DNA of 57,910 nucleotides, taken from the NCBI RefSeq assembly GCF_014199265.1, contig NZ_JACIJG010000021.1, positions 1 to 57,910 of the forward strand, in the 5' to 3' direction. The notes beneath the pieces were generated by a model, which saw only the letters and a program-made list of their open reading frames with translations, did not search any database and had not been told where the DNA came from. Made by a program: the position numbers and the translations under genes. This stretch comes from Brucella daejeonensis. Its GTDB lineage: Bacteria > Pseudomonadota > Alphaproteobacteria > Rhizobiales > Rhizobiaceae. Positions 44,732-55,176 of the stretch are shown here, in pieces. Every line of letters begins with the position of its first letter. Position 1 is the stretch's first letter.

Positions 44732-46765
44732 TCAGACTTCCTCCGTGATTTTCTGTCCTGCAAGCCGAAACGCATTCTCGGCCACGGTTTCCGGCGTGAT
44801 GCCGAAATAGCTGTAGAGATCGGCGGCTGGCGCGCTGGCGCCGAAACCATGCATGCCGACAAAGGCGCCGTTTTCGCCGATCCAGCGATCCCATCCGAAC
44901 CGCGCCGCAGCCTCCACCGCCACGCGCGGCGCGCTGCCCAGCACCGATTGCCGGTAAGCGTTGTCCCGCTCCTCGAAAAGCTGCCAGCAGGGCATGGATA
45001 CGACCGCTGCCTCCAGCTCGTGCTGCTCGCGCAGGAGATCGGCTGCGGCAAGCGCGGTTTCGACCTCCGATCCCGTGGCCAGCAACGTCACGGCGCGTGC
45101 GCCTTGCGCTTCGCGCACGACATAGGCACCGCAGCCGGAGCGGTTCTCGTCGCTATAGGACGAACGGGTCACCGGCAGATTCTGGCGTGACAGAACCAGC
45201 ACCGACGGCCGGTTGCGCCGCAGCGCAAGTTCCCAGCATTCGGCGGTTTCGATGATGTCGCAGGGGCGATACACATCGAGACCGGGGGTTGCCCGCAACA
45301 TGGCCAGATGTTCGACCGGCTGGTGCGTCGGACCGTCTTCGCCAAGCCCGATCGAATCATGTGTCATCACATAGACCACCTGCTGGCCCATCAGGGCCGA
45401 GAGGCGGATTGCGCCGCGCGCATAATCGGCAAAGGCCAGAAACGTACCGCCATAGGGAATGAACCCGCCATGCAGCGCCAGTCCGTTCATGGCCGCAGCC
45501 ATGGCATGTTCGCGTATGCCGTAGTGAATATAGCGCCCGGAAAATGCGTCGGGAGCGATATCGTCCATGCCCGCCGTCAGCGTCAGATTGGAATGGGTCA
45601 GGTCAGCAGATCCGCCAATGGTGAGTCCCGTCGCGTCATTGATGACGCCCAGAACCATTTCCGATGCCTTGCGGGTTGCAACCTTCGTGCCCTGCTGCAA
45701 ATGATCCTTGCGGAAATTGCGAAGGTTTTCGAACAGGGATTTTGGCAGTTGCTTTTCGAGCATCTGCGTGAACGCTCCGGCCTGCGGCGATGCTTCCAGA
45801 CGCGCATTCCATCGCTTCCAGTCGCCCGCGCCATTCCCGCCCACCGCACGCCACCGATCCAGAACCGGGGCCGGTATCTCGAATGGCGGATGCGCCCAGT
45901 TCAGCGCCTTACGTGCTGCGGCGATTTCCGCATCGCCGAGCGGCGCGCCATGCGTCTTTTCGGAGCCTTGCAGATTGGGCGCGCCCTTGCCGATGATCGT
46001 CCGGCAGGAAATGAGCGACGGCCGATCCGACAGCTTCGCCTGCCGAAGCGCACGCTCGATGGCCTCGAAATCATGGCCGTCTATTTCCTGCACGTCAAAA
46101 CCGGCGGCTCTGAACCGCTTGAGCTGATCCATCGAGGTGGACAGGCTTGTCGGCCCGTCGATGGAAATTCGGTTATTGTCCCACAGGACAATGAGGCGGG
46201 AGAGCCGCAGATGGCCGGCCAGATCGATGGCCTCATGGCTGATCCCTTCTTGCAGGCAGCCGTCACCGGCGATCACGTAAGTATAGTGATCGACCAGATC
46301 CGAACCGAAGCGCGCATTGGCGAGACGCTCGGCAAGCGCCATGCCCACAGCGGTCGCGATGCCCTGTCCCAGCGGCCCGGTTGTCGTTTCGATGCCCAGC
46401 GCATGACCATATTCCGGATGACCCGCCGTGCGCGCGCCAAGCTGGCGAAAGCGCTTCAACTCCTCAATCGGCATGTCCGGGTAGCCGACAAGGAAATGCA
46501 GCGCATATTGCAGCATCGAACCGTGACCGGCCGATAGAACGAACCGGTCGCGGTCCGGCCAGTCGGGATGGGTCGGGTCGAATTTGAGAAAGCGGCTGAA
46601 CAGGACCGTCGCCACATCGGCCATGCCCATGGGCATTCCGGGATGGCCGGAACCGGCCTTCTGGATCGCGTCCATGGCGAGGATGCGGATAGCGTTCGCC
46701 ATTTCGGTTTCCATCGCGGCCTGTCGGCCTGTTTCCGTATTCTGAACCGGGGCAAGATTGTTCAT
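44732..46765 (-). CDS. cbbT: Transketolase
   Basis: 677 residues, full length. Thiamine diphosphate site: [13 protein letters not shown] and N-N-R-I-S-I-D near 160-200; N-terminal S-G-H-P-G-M-P-M-G with the catalytic His and [11 protein letters not shown]; Pyr-domain [25 protein letters not shown]. It transfers C2 units in RuBP regeneration. The spacing of 10 bases to cbbP and one base to cbbA marks it as central in the operon. Confidence 0.97.
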   Translation of the reverse strand: MNNLAPVQNTETGRQAAMETEMANAIRILAMDAIQKAGSGHPGMPMGMADVATVLFSRFLKFDPTHPDWPDRDRFVLSAGHGSMLQYALHFLVGYPDMPIEELKRFRQLGARTAGHPEYGHALGIETTTGPLGQGIATAVGMALAERLANARFGSDLVDHYTYVIAGDGCLQEGISHEAIDLAGHLRLSRLIVLWDNNRISIDGPTSLSTSMDQLKRFRAAGFDVQEIDGHDFEAIERALRQAKLSDRPSLISCRTIIGKGAPNLQGSEKTHGAPLGDAEIAAARKALNWAHPPFEIPAPVLDRWRAVGGNGAGDWKRWNARLEASPQAGAFTQMLEKQLPKSLFENLRNFRKDHLQQGTKVATRKASEMVLGVINDATGLTIGGSADLTHSNLTLTAGMDDIAPDAFSGRYIHYGIREHAMAAAMNGLALHGGFIPYGGTFLAFADYARGAIRLSALMGQQVVYVMTHDSIGLGEDGPTHQPVEHLAMLRATPGLDVYRPCDIIETAECWELALRRNRPSVLVLSRQNLPVTRSSYSDENRSGCGAYVVREAQGARAVTLLATGSEVETALAAADLLREQHELEAAVVSMPCWQLFEERDNAYRQSVLGSAPRVAVEAAARFGWDRWIGENGAFVGMHGFGASAPAADLYSYFGITPETVAENAFRLAGQKITEEV

Positions 46766-46775
46766 GATCTTCTCC

Positions 46776-47648
46776 TCACGAAGCGCGCTTCTGCCGTTCC
46801 ATCAACTGCATGATGAGCGGCGTCAGAATGAGTTGCATAGCGAGATCGAGCTTGTTGCCGGGAACCACGATGGAATTGGCCCGCGACATGAACGAGTCGT
46901 GGATCATCGACAGGAGATAGGCAAAATCGATCCCGCGCGGCTTGGCAAAGCGGATGACCAGCATCGATTCGTCCGGCGTCGGTATCCATCGCGCAATGAA
47001 CGGATTGGACGTATCGACAATCGGCACGCGCTGGAAATTGATGTCCGTCAACGTGAATTGCGGCGTGATATAGCGGACATAATCCGGCATGCGGCGCAGG
47101 ATGGTGTCCATCACCGCTTCCGTCGAATAGCCGCGTGTCGAGCGGTCGCGATGGATCTTCTGAATCCATTCCAGATTGATAACCGGAACGACGCCGATCT
47201 TCAGATCACCATAGCGCGCCAGATCGACATTATCCGTCACCGCGCAGCCATGCAGGCCTTCATAGAACAGAAGATTGCTCGGCTCGAATTCGCGCCAGTC
47301 GGTGAAGGTGCCGGGTGCGCTGTTGAAACGCGCGGCCTCTTCCTCGTCGTGAATATAGGTGCGCGTGCGTCCCGTGCCGCGCCTTCCATATTCCTCGAAC
47401 ACGCTTTCGAGCGTTTCCAGCTCATTCGCGTCGGCGTTGAAATGGGTGAAATTCGGATTACCGTTCTTTTCCTCCTCGGCAATCCTGGCTTTCATGGCCT
47501 GCCGGTCATAGCGGTGGAAGGCATCGCCTTCGATGAAGGCGGCTTCAATTTCCTCGCGGCGAAATATCTGCTCGAAGATGCGCTTTACCGATGTGGTGCC
47601 CGCTCCCGACGAACCGGTGATCGAAACAATGGGGTGTCTGGCTGACAT
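46776..47648 (-). CDS. cbbP: Phosphoribulokinase
   Basis: 290 residues, the short bacterial octameric class. The P-loop is G-S-S-G-A-G-T-T-S near residues 12-20, with E-G-D-A-F-H-R-Y-D (catalytic Asp) and L-L-F-Y-E-G-L-H-G (Walker B-like). R-D-R-S-T-R-G-Y-S matches the regulatory region. It phosphorylates ribulose-5-P to RuBP and is usually activated by NADH, linking it to formate oxidation by Fds. It follows cbbF by 14 bases. Confidence 0.97.
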   Translation of the reverse strand: MSARHPIVSITGSSGAGTTSVKRIFEQIFRREEIEAAFIEGDAFHRYDRQAMKARIAEEEKNGNPNFTHFNADANELETLESVFEEYGRRGTGRTRTYIHDEEEAARFNSAPGTFTDWREFEPSNLLFYEGLHGCAVTDNVDLARYGDLKIGVVPVINLEWIQKIHRDRSTRGYSTEAVMDTILRRMPDYVRYITPQFTLTDINFQRVPIVDTSNPFIARWIPTPDESMLVIRFAKPRGIDFAYLLSMIHDSFMSRANSIVVPGNKLDLAMQLILTPLIMQLMERQKRAS

Positions 47649-47662
47649 CGCAATCCTCCCGG

Positions 47663-48715
47663 TCAGGCCCTGAACAGGCCGCGATTGTTGAAAAGGGGTG
47701 CGCGCTCGCCGATATTGCTCGGGCTGGTGTGATAGCGCGCGATACGGTGAACTTCCCTTGCCGCGCCGAATACCAGCGGCACCCGCTGGTGCAGGCCGGT
47801 TGGCGTCAGGTCGAGAATGCGGTTGACCGTATCGGTGGCCGCACCGCCCGCCTGTTCGACAAGGAAGGCGACGGGATTTGCCTCATAGACAAGGCGCAGG
47901 CGGCCTTCGCCATAGCCCTTCCGCTGGTCGCCCGGATAAAGAAAGACGCCGCCGCGCATGAAGATGCGATAGGCTTCCGCGACCAGCGAGGCGACCCAGC
48001 GCATGTTGAATTCCTTCTCGCGCGGACCATCCTCCCCATCCAGACAATCATCGATATAGAGACGCACGGCCTCGTCCCAATGGCGGTAGTTGGAGACATT
48101 GATCGCGAATTCCTGGGTGCGCTGATCGATGACGAGGCTTTCATGCGCCTGCACGAACGTGCCGAGGCGCGGCGAAAAGACAAAGGCATGTGTGCCGCTG
48201 CCCACGCTCAGCACCAGTGCGAGCTGCGGTCCATAGATAAAAAACCCGGCGGCGAGTTGGGCCGCACCGCGCTGGAGGAACGAAGCGCAGGGTGCATCAC
48301 CGTCGGGGTCTCCCGCCACGGGGAGCAGGGAGAAAATCGTGCCAATCGAAATATTGGTTTCAATGTTGGAGGATCCGTCCAGCGGATCGATGGCGATGGC
48401 GAGAGGCGCCGTGCGGTCAAGAAGCACGGGCTGTTCGCGTTCTTCGGTCCCGTAGAGGCAGACCGGCGCCTGCCGCATGGCATCGAGAAACAGCGCATCG
48501 GCGTGGATATCCAGCCCCTTCTGCATGTCGCCGCTGGCATTGGTGTTGCCGCGTCCGCTGGCAGCGCCCTTTCCCTCAACCCCCAGATGGATAGCATTGC
48601 GCATGCGGATCGCAGCCAGCGCCAGTTGCCGGATCGTGGCAGCCACCGCCAAACGCTCCGGCGCACCATTATCGCTGTGGGATCTCAAGAATGCATCCAG
48701 TGTCGCCGAAGTCAT
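47663..48715 (-). CDS. cbbF: Class I fructose-1,6-bisphosphatase
   Basis: 350 residues from the ATG at 48715 with GGAGG 7 bases upstream; an in-frame ATG at 48739 has a poorer context. Metal-binding A-I-D-P-L-D-G-S-S-N-I-E and the later Y-P-G-D-Q-R-K-G-Y-G-E-G-R-L-R-L-V-Y-E-A-N-P identify class I FBPase. It removes the 1-phosphate of fructose- and probably sedoheptulose-1,7-bisphosphate. It is the first gene of the cbb operon, reading away from cbbR. Confidence 0.96.
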   Translation of the reverse strand: MTSATLDAFLRSHSDNGAPERLAVAATIRQLALAAIRMRNAIHLGVEGKGAASGRGNTNASGDMQKGLDIHADALFLDAMRQAPVCLYGTEEREQPVLLDRTAPLAIAIDPLDGSSNIETNISIGTIFSLLPVAGDPDGDAPCASFLQRGAAQLAAGFFIYGPQLALVLSVGSGTHAFVFSPRLGTFVQAHESLVIDQRTQEFAINVSNYRHWDEAVRLYIDDCLDGEDGPREKEFNMRWVASLVAEAYRIFMRGGVFLYPGDQRKGYGEGRLRLVYEANPVAFLVEQAGGAATDTVNRILDLTPTGLHQRVPLVFGAAREVHRIARYHTSPSNIGERAPLFNNRGLFRA

Positions 48716-48778
48716 CTGTGTTCCTCCCTGATCCGTCATTTTCGCGACTGACAGGGAGCATCAAACCAGACAGACTAT

Positions 48779-48816
48779 ATTTAGTAAAATTTATTATATT
48801 TACACTTATACTAAAT
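48779..48816. promoter_or_regulatory. CbbR operator between cbbF and cbbR
   Basis: ATTTAGTA (48779-48786) and TACTAAAT (48809-48816) are perfect inverted 8-base arms, 22 bases apart, in a very AT-rich patch of the 118-base divergent region. The TTAGTA/TACTAA arms resemble LysR-type (T-N11-A based) sites of CbbR. The right arm lies 17 bases before the cbbR start, suggesting both autoregulation and activation of cbbF. TATAGT (minus strand of 48775-48780 region) could be the -10 for cbbF. Confidence 0.75.
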
Positions 48817-48833
48817 TTTTTTAAGCTCTCTCC

Positions 48834-49772
48834 ATGAGAAACCTGACCCTCAAACAATTGCGTTCCACACAGGCGATCCTGAAATACGGAACGATTGCCG
48901 CAGCCGCGCAAGCCCTGCATCTGACGCCTTCGGCCATCACCATCCAGCTCAAACAGATGGAAGAAGAAGCGGGGCTGCTGCTCTTCGACCGCACCAGCGA
49001 CGGGCTACGCCCGACGACCGCAGGCCATGCCTTTATCGACGCCGCGCAGATGATTGAGGAGCGTCTGGCCCTGCTGGCCGACGAGATCGACGCGATCAAG
49101 GGCCTCAAAATCGGCAGTCTCAAGCTGGGCGTCGTCTCGACGGCCAAATATTTCGCGCCGCGCCTGATGGCGACTTTCCGCAAGAAACATCCCGATATTT
49201 CCATCCAGCTCGAAATCGGCAACCGGGCGGAAATCATCACGATGCTGCGCAATCACGAACTCGATATCGTCCTGATGGGCAGGCCGCCAAGGGATCTGCC
49301 GCTCTCCGCGACCATATTCGGCGATCATCCCCTGGTCATGATCGCCGCTCCCGACCATCCGCTTGCCCACAAGCGGGACATCACGAAGAAAGAGATCGCC
49401 AAAGAGCATTTTCTCATTCGCGAGCCCGGTTCCGGCACGCGTATTTCACTTGAGATATTCCTGAGCGAGATACCCGGCAAACTGGATGATCTCGGCACCG
49501 AAATGGCATCGAACGAAACAATCAAGCAGGCCGTCATGGCCGGGCTTGGCATTGCGTTTATTTCCGCCCACACGATTGCCATGGAACTGGAAATCGGCAG
49601 GCTGGTCGTGCTCGACGTCAGGGGCATGCCCATCCGCCGGGAATGGTTTTCCGTCATGCGGACGGATAAAAGCGTTTCGCCCGCCATGCAGGCATTTCAG
49701 ACTTTCCTGCGTACGGATGGCGCCCGCTGCCTGCCATTCTTCGACAGGCTCTACCCGGAATCGTCCATCTAG
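48834..49772 (+). CDS. cbbR: LysR-family activator of the Calvin cycle operon
   Basis: 312 residues. The N-terminal helix-turn-helix reads L-T-L-K-Q-L-R-S-T-Q-A-I-L-K-Y-G-T-I-A-A-A-A-Q-A-L with the recognition helix T-P-S-A-I-T-I-Q-L-K-Q-M-E-E. The effector domain follows with L-K-L-G-V-V-S-T-A-K-Y-F and D-I-V-L-M-G-R-P-P. Position divergent from cbbF and similarity to CbbR make the role clear; its signal is usually RuBP, PEP or NADPH. It converges with fdsD, whose stop lies 12 bases away. Confidence 0.95.
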   Translation: MRNLTLKQLRSTQAILKYGTIAAAAQALHLTPSAITIQLKQMEEEAGLLLFDRTSDGLRPTTAGHAFIDAAQMIEERLALLADEIDAIKGLKIGSLKLGVVSTAKYFAPRLMATFRKKHPDISIQLEIGNRAEIITMLRNHELDIVLMGRPPRDLPLSATIFGDHPLVMIAAPDHPLAHKRDITKKEIAKEHFLIREPGSGTRISLEIFLSEIPGKLDDLGTEMASNETIKQAVMAGLGIAFISAHTIAMELEIGRLVVLDVRGMPIRREWFSVMRTDKSVSPAMQAFQTFLRTDGARCLPFFDRLYPESSI

Positions 49773-49784
49773 AGCATCGTACAG

Positions 49785-50015
49785 CTAATGCTGGGTGGCC
49801 ACCTTTGGATCGTGGACATGAGCGGCAGCGGCCAGGACCAGCGGATGCAATCCTTCCCCGCCAGCGGCAACGAGATCGAGAAGCTGCCTGCGCATACGCG
49901 GCTCCCAGAAGGCGTTTATATGCCCGGATACCCCCGCAACCCGTTTATCTTCCGGCTGCGACGTGAAGAATGTCGCGATCTGGTTGGCCATCTGCGGAAT
50001 ACGACTTTTATACAT
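49785..50015 (-). CDS. fdsD: NAD-dependent formate dehydrogenase delta subunit
   Basis: 76 residues with M-A-N-Q-I-A-T-F-F-T-S-Q-P, G-H-I-N-A-F-W-E-P-R-M-R-R-Q-L and G-G-E-G-L-H-P-L-V, the known FdsD pattern. FdsD assists assembly or stability of the soluble Mo formate dehydrogenase. AGGGA precedes the start, and it follows fdsA by 31 bases, completing the fdsGBAD order (an fdsC sulfuration gene is not present between fdsA and fdsD; it must be elsewhere). Confidence 0.94.
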   Translation of the reverse strand: MYKSRIPQMANQIATFFTSQPEDKRVAGVSGHINAFWEPRMRRQLLDLVAAGGEGLHPLVLAAAAHVHDPKVATQH

Positions 50016-50046
50016 TCAATCCCTGCCTCTACATACGTGGATGCGG

Positions 50047-52947
50047 TCATTCCGCCGCATCCAGCCGTCCCGCGATACGCCGGCTCTGGGCCGACTGTTC
50101 GCCATATTCAACCTGCCAGTCCGACGGCCCGTTGGACGGCGAAATCTGAACCGCCGTGACCTTGTATTCCGGGCAGTTCGTTGCCCAGTCGGTGAAATCG
50201 GTCGTGACCACATTGGCCTGCGTCGCCGGATGATGGAAGGTCGTATAGACGACCCCGACCGCCACCCGGTCGGTGATCAGCGCCCGCAGCGACGTTTCGC
50301 CAGAGCGGCTGCGAACGCGAACCCAGTCGCCGTCGCGAATGCCGCGCTGTTCGGCATCATGGGGATGGATTTCCAGCCGGTCCTCCTCATGCCAGGCCAC
50401 ATTGGCGGTGCGGCGCGTCTGCGCCCCGACATTATATTGCGACAGGATGCGCCCGGTCGTGAGCAGCAACGGGAACCGCGGCCCGATTTTCTCGTCCGTG
50501 GCAACATATTGCGTGCGGATAAACTTGCCCTTGCCGCGCACGAAGCCATCCACATGCATGATCGGCGTACCGAGCGGCGCCGCCTCGTTGCAGGGCCATT
50601 GCACCGAGCCTTCACGCTCCAGAAGTGCATAGGAAACGCCGCCGAAACTGGGCGTCGTCGCGGCAATCTCGTCCATGATTTGCGACGGATGGTCGTAATG
50701 CCAATCCATTCCGAGCGCCTTGCCCAGCAGGATCGTCACCTCCCAATCGGCATAGCGGGCTTTCGGAGCCATCACTCGCCGCACGCGATTGATGCGCCGC
50801 TCGGCATTGGTGAAGGTGCCGTCTTTTTCAAGGAAGGTAGAACCGGGCAAAAACACATGCGCATAATTGGCGGTTTCGTTCAAAAACAGATCATGCACGA
50901 CGACGCATTCCATCGCCGCCAGCCCCGCAGCCACATGCTGCGTATCGGGATCGGACTGCAAGATGTCCTCGCCCTGAATATAAATCCCCTTGAAGCTGCC
51001 TTCGACAGCGGAATCCAGCATATTGGGGATGCGCAGACCCGGCTCGTTCTGAAGTGTAACGCCCCATAGTTTTTCGAAAATGTCGCGCACGGAATCGTTC
51101 GCAATATGCCGATATCCCGGCAATTCATGCGGGAACGATCCCATATCGCAGGATCCCTGCACGTTGTTCTGGCCGCGCAGCGGATTAACCCCGACGCCGG
51201 GACGCCCGATATTGCCGGTCGCCATGGCCAGATTGGCAATGGCCATCACCGCCGTGGAACCCTGACTGTGTTCGGTGACGCCGAGCCCGTAATAGATCGC
51301 GCCATTGCCGCCTGTCGCATAGAGGCGAGCAGCGCCTCTCACGTCAGCAGCGGAAACGCCGGTGACCGCTTCGACAGCTTCGGGGCTGTTTTCCGGCGCG
51401 CTGACGAATTCGGCCCAATCCTGAAACTCATCCCATTCGCAACGCTCGCGGATGAAGGCTTCATCGAGCAGGTTTTCCGTCACGATCACATGGGCCAGCG
51501 CCGTCAGCATCGCAACATTGGTGCCGGGTTTCAAAGGCAGATGATAGGCAGCTTCCACATGCGGCGAGCGCACCAGATCGATGCGTCGCGGATCAATGAC
51601 GATCAGCTTTGCGCCCTGCCGCAGACGCTTCTTCATCCTTGAGCCAAAGACCGGATGTCCATCCGTCGGATTGGCACCGATGACGATCATCACATCGGTT
51701 TGCTCGACACTGTCGAAATCCTGCGTACCGGCGGATGTGCCAAAAGTCTGGTTCAACCCATAGCCGGTCGGCGAATGGCAGACGCGGGCGCACGTATCGA
51801 CATTATTATTGCCGAAGCCCGCGCGCACCAGCTTTTGCACGAGATAGGTTTCCTCATTCGTGCAGCGCGACGAGGTGATGCCGCCAACCGAATCCCGGCC
51901 ATATTGGCTCTGAAGGCGGCCAAATTCACGCGCCACATGGGCGAAAGCTTCTTCCCATGTCACTTCACGCCATGGGTCGGTGATCTTTTCGCGCACCATC
52001 GGGTTGAGGATGCGGTCGCGGTGATTGGCATAGCCATAGGCAAAACGGCCCTTGACGCAGGAGTGCCCCCGATTGGCCTTGCCATCCTTGTAGGGCACCA
52101 TGCGCACCAGTTCCTGCCCACGCATTTCCGCCTTGAAGGAACAGCCGACACCGCAATAGGCGCATGTCGTGACTTTGGAATGTTCCGGCTGGCCGATCTC
52201 GATCACCGTTTTTTCGGTCAGTGTCGCGGTCGGGCAGGCCTGTACGCAGGCGCCGCAGGATACGCATTCCGATCCGAGGAAGCTTTCATGCATGCCCGCC
52301 GAAACGCGTGAATCGAAGCCGCGCCCCTCAATGGTCAGCGCAAAGGTGCCCTGCACTTCCTCGCAGGCGCGCACGCAGCGCGAACAAACAATGCATTTGG
52401 ACGGATCATAGGTGAAATAGGGGTTGGATTCGTCCTTCGGCATATAGAGCGCATTCGGCGCGCCGCCACTTCGGCCCGCCCCTTGGCGCGCCGCCGGAAA
52501 GACATGATTATGCCCGTCATAGCCGTAACGCACATCGCGCAATCCGACCGCGCCCGCCATATCCTGCAACTCGCAATCGCCATTGGCCGCGCAGGTCAGG
52601 CAGTCGAGCGGATGGTCGGAAATATAAAGCTCCATCACACCACGGCGGATGTCTTTCAGACGCGTGGTCTGGGTATGCACGACAAGCCCGTCCGCCACCG
52701 GCGTGGTGCAGGAGGCAGGCGTGCCGTTGCGCCCTTCAATCTCGATGAGGCAAAGGCGGCAGGAACCATAAGCGTCCACCATGTCGGTGGCGCATAATTT
52801 GGGAACGGTAATGCCCGCCTCCATGGCGGCGCGCATGATCGAGGTGCCTTCCGGCACCGTCACGCTGTTGCCGTCGATGGTCAGCGTCACCTGTTTTTGT
52901 GCGCCGGAAGCGGGCGTACCGTAGTCGATTTCATGAATGAGCGACAT
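50047..52947 (-). CDS. fdsA: NAD-dependent formate dehydrogenase alpha (catalytic Mo) subunit
   Basis: 966 residues from the ATG at 52947 (AGGAG 9 bases upstream). In order: N-terminal [2Fe-2S] (K-L-C-A-T-D, G-S-C-R-L-C), a His/Cys [4Fe-4S] (H-P-L-D-C-L-T-C and G-D-C-E-L-Q), two ferredoxin-type [4Fe-4S] (C-I-V-C-S-R-C-V-R-A-C and C-V-S-C-G-A-C-V-Q-A-C-P), the MopB cluster C-A-Y-C-G-V-G-C, and the molybdopterin domain where C-A-R-V-C-H-S-P supplies the Cys ligand of Mo and the adjacent His. The enzyme oxidises formate to CO2 and reduces NAD+ via FdsB. It is oxygen-tolerant in related organisms. It has no export signal, so it works in the cytoplasm. Confidence 0.97.
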   Translation of the reverse strand: MSLIHEIDYGTPASGAQKQVTLTIDGNSVTVPEGTSIMRAAMEAGITVPKLCATDMVDAYGSCRLCLIEIEGRNGTPASCTTPVADGLVVHTQTTRLKDIRRGVMELYISDHPLDCLTCAANGDCELQDMAGAVGLRDVRYGYDGHNHVFPAARQGAGRSGGAPNALYMPKDESNPYFTYDPSKCIVCSRCVRACEEVQGTFALTIEGRGFDSRVSAGMHESFLGSECVSCGACVQACPTATLTEKTVIEIGQPEHSKVTTCAYCGVGCSFKAEMRGQELVRMVPYKDGKANRGHSCVKGRFAYGYANHRDRILNPMVREKITDPWREVTWEEAFAHVAREFGRLQSQYGRDSVGGITSSRCTNEETYLVQKLVRAGFGNNNVDTCARVCHSPTGYGLNQTFGTSAGTQDFDSVEQTDVMIVIGANPTDGHPVFGSRMKKRLRQGAKLIVIDPRRIDLVRSPHVEAAYHLPLKPGTNVAMLTALAHVIVTENLLDEAFIRERCEWDEFQDWAEFVSAPENSPEAVEAVTGVSAADVRGAARLYATGGNGAIYYGLGVTEHSQGSTAVMAIANLAMATGNIGRPGVGVNPLRGQNNVQGSCDMGSFPHELPGYRHIANDSVRDIFEKLWGVTLQNEPGLRIPNMLDSAVEGSFKGIYIQGEDILQSDPDTQHVAAGLAAMECVVVHDLFLNETANYAHVFLPGSTFLEKDGTFTNAERRINRVRRVMAPKARYADWEVTILLGKALGMDWHYDHPSQIMDEIAATTPSFGGVSYALLEREGSVQWPCNEAAPLGTPIMHVDGFVRGKGKFIRTQYVATDEKIGPRFPLLLTTGRILSQYNVGAQTRRTANVAWHEEDRLEIHPHDAEQRGIRDGDWVRVRSRSGETSLRALITDRVAVGVVYTTFHHPATQANVVTTDFTDWATNCPEYKVTAVQISPSNGPSDWQVEYGEQSAQSRRIAGRLDAAE

Positions 52948-52958
52948 GGCAAACACTC

Positions 52959-54503
52959 CTATTCGGCGGCCTGACGCACTGGCGTCGGCTGGAAATCTTC
53001 AGGAAAATGATCGAGCGCGCTCACGACCGGATAGGGCGTGAAACCGCCCAAAGCGCACAACGATCCATATTTCATCGTATTGCACAGGTCGCGCAGCAGC
53101 GCCGTCTGCGCCTCAGGCTCGACACCCGCCGCAATCCGGTCAATCACCTCGACGCCACGCGTCGAACCGATGCGGCAGGGCGTGCACTTGCCGCAAGATT
53201 CCACCGCGCAGAATTCGAGCGCGAAGCGCGCCTGATGCAGCATGTCCACGCGATCGTCGAACACCACGATGCCCGCATGGCCGATCAGCCCGTCACGGGC
53301 CGCAAAGGCTTCGTAGTCGAAGGGCGTATCGAACAGCGCTGGCGGGAAATAAGCGCCAAGCGGGCCACCGACCTGCACTGCCTTGACCGGGCGTCCCGAG
53401 GCCGCACCGCCGCCGATTTCTTCCACGATTTCCCCGAGCGTCAGACCGAAAGCCGCTTCGAAAAGCCCGGCATGGCGAACATTACCCGCGATCTGGATCG
53501 GGATTGTGCCCCGCGAACGACCCATGCCGAAATCGCGGTAGAACGCAGACCCGCGCGCCAGAATAACTGGCACCGAGGCCAAAGAAATAACGTTATTGAT
53601 GACGGTCGGTTTGCCGAACAGTCCCTTATGGGCTGGCAGCGGCGGCTTGGCCCGCACCACACCGCGCTTTCCTTCGAGACTTTCGAGCAGCGCCGTTTCC
53701 TCGCCGCAGACATAGGCGCCCGCGCCGACGCGCACTTCCATGTCAAAACTATGCTGCGAACCGAGCACATTTTGCCCCAGAAGCCCTGCCTGCCGGGCAG
53801 CCGCAATCGCCTTGTTCATCGTTGCGATGGCGTGGGGATATTCCGACCGCGTATAGACATAGCCCTGCGTCGCGCCCGTGGCGATACCCGCAATGATCAT
53901 GCCTTCAATCAGCACGAAGGGGTCGCCTTCCATGATCATGCGGTCGGCAAAAGTGCCGCTGTCGCCCTCGTCGGCATTGCAGACGATATATTTGCGCGGT
54001 CCCTCGGCTTCCAGAACCGTCTTCCACTTGATGCCGGTCGGAAAGCCTGCGCCGCCGCGCCCGCGCAGACCGGAATCGATCACCGTCTGCACAAGGGCAT
54101 CGGGTTGCATGTCGAGCGCGCGCCGCAGGCCGGCAAGCCCCTCATGCGCCTCGTAATCGTCAAGCGAAAGCGGATCGGTGATGCCGCAACGGGCAAAGGT
54201 CAGGCGCGTCTGGCGTTTCAGAAACGCTATTTCTTCCGTCGGCCCCAGACACAGCGAATGCGCCTCGCCCTCATCGAAAATAGACGCGACATCGGCAGCA
54301 ACCACCGGGCCATAAGCGACGCGTCCCTTGTCGGTGGAAATTTCCACGAGCGGCTCCAGCCAGAATAGGCCACGCGATCCGTTGCGCACAACCCGCGCAT
54401 CGAGCTTGCGCCGGGTGATTTCCTGCTCGACGGCTGCGGCAACCGCGTTGGCTCCGACGGCCAGCGCTGCCGCATCGCAGGGGACATAGATGATGGTCGT
54501 CAT
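52959..54503 (-). CDS. fdsB: NAD-dependent formate dehydrogenase beta (FMN/NADH) subunit
   Basis: 514 residues. The N-terminal 100 or so residues are thioredoxin-like, and the rest resembles NuoF: R-G-R-G-G-A-G-F-P-T-G-I-K-W-K (FMN/NADH loop), C-N-A-D-E-G-D-S-G-T-F, G-A-G-A-Y-V-C-G-E-E-T-A-L-L-E-S-L-E-G and E-S-C-G-K-C-T-P-C-R-I-G ([4Fe-4S]). It passes electrons from formate oxidation to NAD+. It overlaps fdsG by 4 bases and lies 11 bases before fdsA. Confidence 0.97.
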   Translation of the reverse strand: MTTIIYVPCDAAALAVGANAVAAAVEQEITRRKLDARVVRNGSRGLFWLEPLVEISTDKGRVAYGPVVAADVASIFDEGEAHSLCLGPTEEIAFLKRQTRLTFARCGITDPLSLDDYEAHEGLAGLRRALDMQPDALVQTVIDSGLRGRGGAGFPTGIKWKTVLEAEGPRKYIVCNADEGDSGTFADRMIMEGDPFVLIEGMIIAGIATGATQGYVYTRSEYPHAIATMNKAIAAARQAGLLGQNVLGSQHSFDMEVRVGAGAYVCGEETALLESLEGKRGVVRAKPPLPAHKGLFGKPTVINNVISLASVPVILARGSAFYRDFGMGRSRGTIPIQIAGNVRHAGLFEAAFGLTLGEIVEEIGGGAASGRPVKAVQVGGPLGAYFPPALFDTPFDYEAFAARDGLIGHAGIVVFDDRVDMLHQARFALEFCAVESCGKCTPCRIGSTRGVEVIDRIAAGVEPEAQTALLRDLCNTMKYGSLCALGGFTPYPVVSALDHFPEDFQPTPVRQAAE

Positions 54504-54976
54504 GCCCGCGCCTCCGCAACAATCTCCTTCAGCGCGTCCTCGTCGAGACGCGCAAAAGGCTTTTCATCCAGCATAGCAGCCGGTGCGCAGGCGCAAAAGC
54601 CCAGACAGTAAACAGGTTCCAGCGTGACAGCACCATCCGCCGTCGTGCCGTGCCATTCCACGCCCAGAGCCTGTCTTGCCTTTTCGGCCAGACCCTCGCC
54701 GCCCATCGACTGGCAGGCTTCGGCGCGGCACAATCTCAGCACATGCCGACCTGCCGGTTTTGCGCGAAAATCGGGATAGAATGTCGCAACGCCGTGAACT
54801 TCCGCGCGAGAAATATTGAGCCGCGCGGCAATCACCGTCAGGGCTTCTTCAGGCACATAGCCGAAGGCATGCTGCACGGCATGCAGTATCGGCAGGAGCG
54901 GTCCCTCGGACTGCCTGAAATGATCGATAATCTCTATCACCTGTTCGGTATTAACGCTAAGCGTCGCTTGTCGCAT
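54500..54976 (-). CDS. fdsG: NAD-dependent formate dehydrogenase gamma subunit
   Basis: 158 residues from the ATG at 54976 (M-R-Q-A-T-L-S); the frame can be extended to 55081 but the added part lacks family similarity. NuoE-like [2Fe-2S] ligands are in C-R-A-E-A-C-Q-S-M-G-G and C-L-G-F-C-A-C-A-P-A. It is the first gene of the fds operon; the 198 bases upstream carry a LysR-type site. Confidence 0.94.
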   Translation of the reverse strand: MRQATLSVNTEQVIEIIDHFRQSEGPLLPILHAVQHAFGYVPEEALTVIAARLNISRAEVHGVATFYPDFRAKPAGRHVLRLCRAEACQSMGGEGLAEKARQALGVEWHGTTADGAVTLEPVYCLGFCACAPAAMLDEKPFARLDEDALKEIVAEARA

Positions 54977-55159
54977 CGGTGCAACAACCCTCCCACGGGC
55001 ATCTCGCGGCCAGATGAAACATCCAGTACCACAAATGCAGTTCATACAATTGTCAGAGCGGTTCCCATCCTCTGGAACCACGCCCTGAACTCGCTCCCAT
55101 TCATTCTCAATAGAAGACCAAATCGCAGACGGAAGTTCAATAGAACCAAATCGTCAGAC

Positions 55160-55176
55160 GATAGAAATCTTCTATC
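55160..55176. promoter_or_regulatory. LysR-type operator upstream of fdsG
   Basis: GATAGAAATCTTCTATC is a perfect 7-base inverted repeat with a 3-base centre; it also fits the T-N11-A rule and the ATAG-N7-CTAT form. It spans the last bases of the regulator gene (stop 55175-55177) and sits 184 bases before the fdsG start. A further AATAGAAG half-site lies near 55110 and ATAGAA near 55131. Likely the binding site of the regulator encoded just upstream. Confidence 0.7.

Noticed and set aside
53007..54368. 453-codon plus-strand frame opposite fdsB
   Set aside because: Antisense shadow of a conserved NuoF-like gene.
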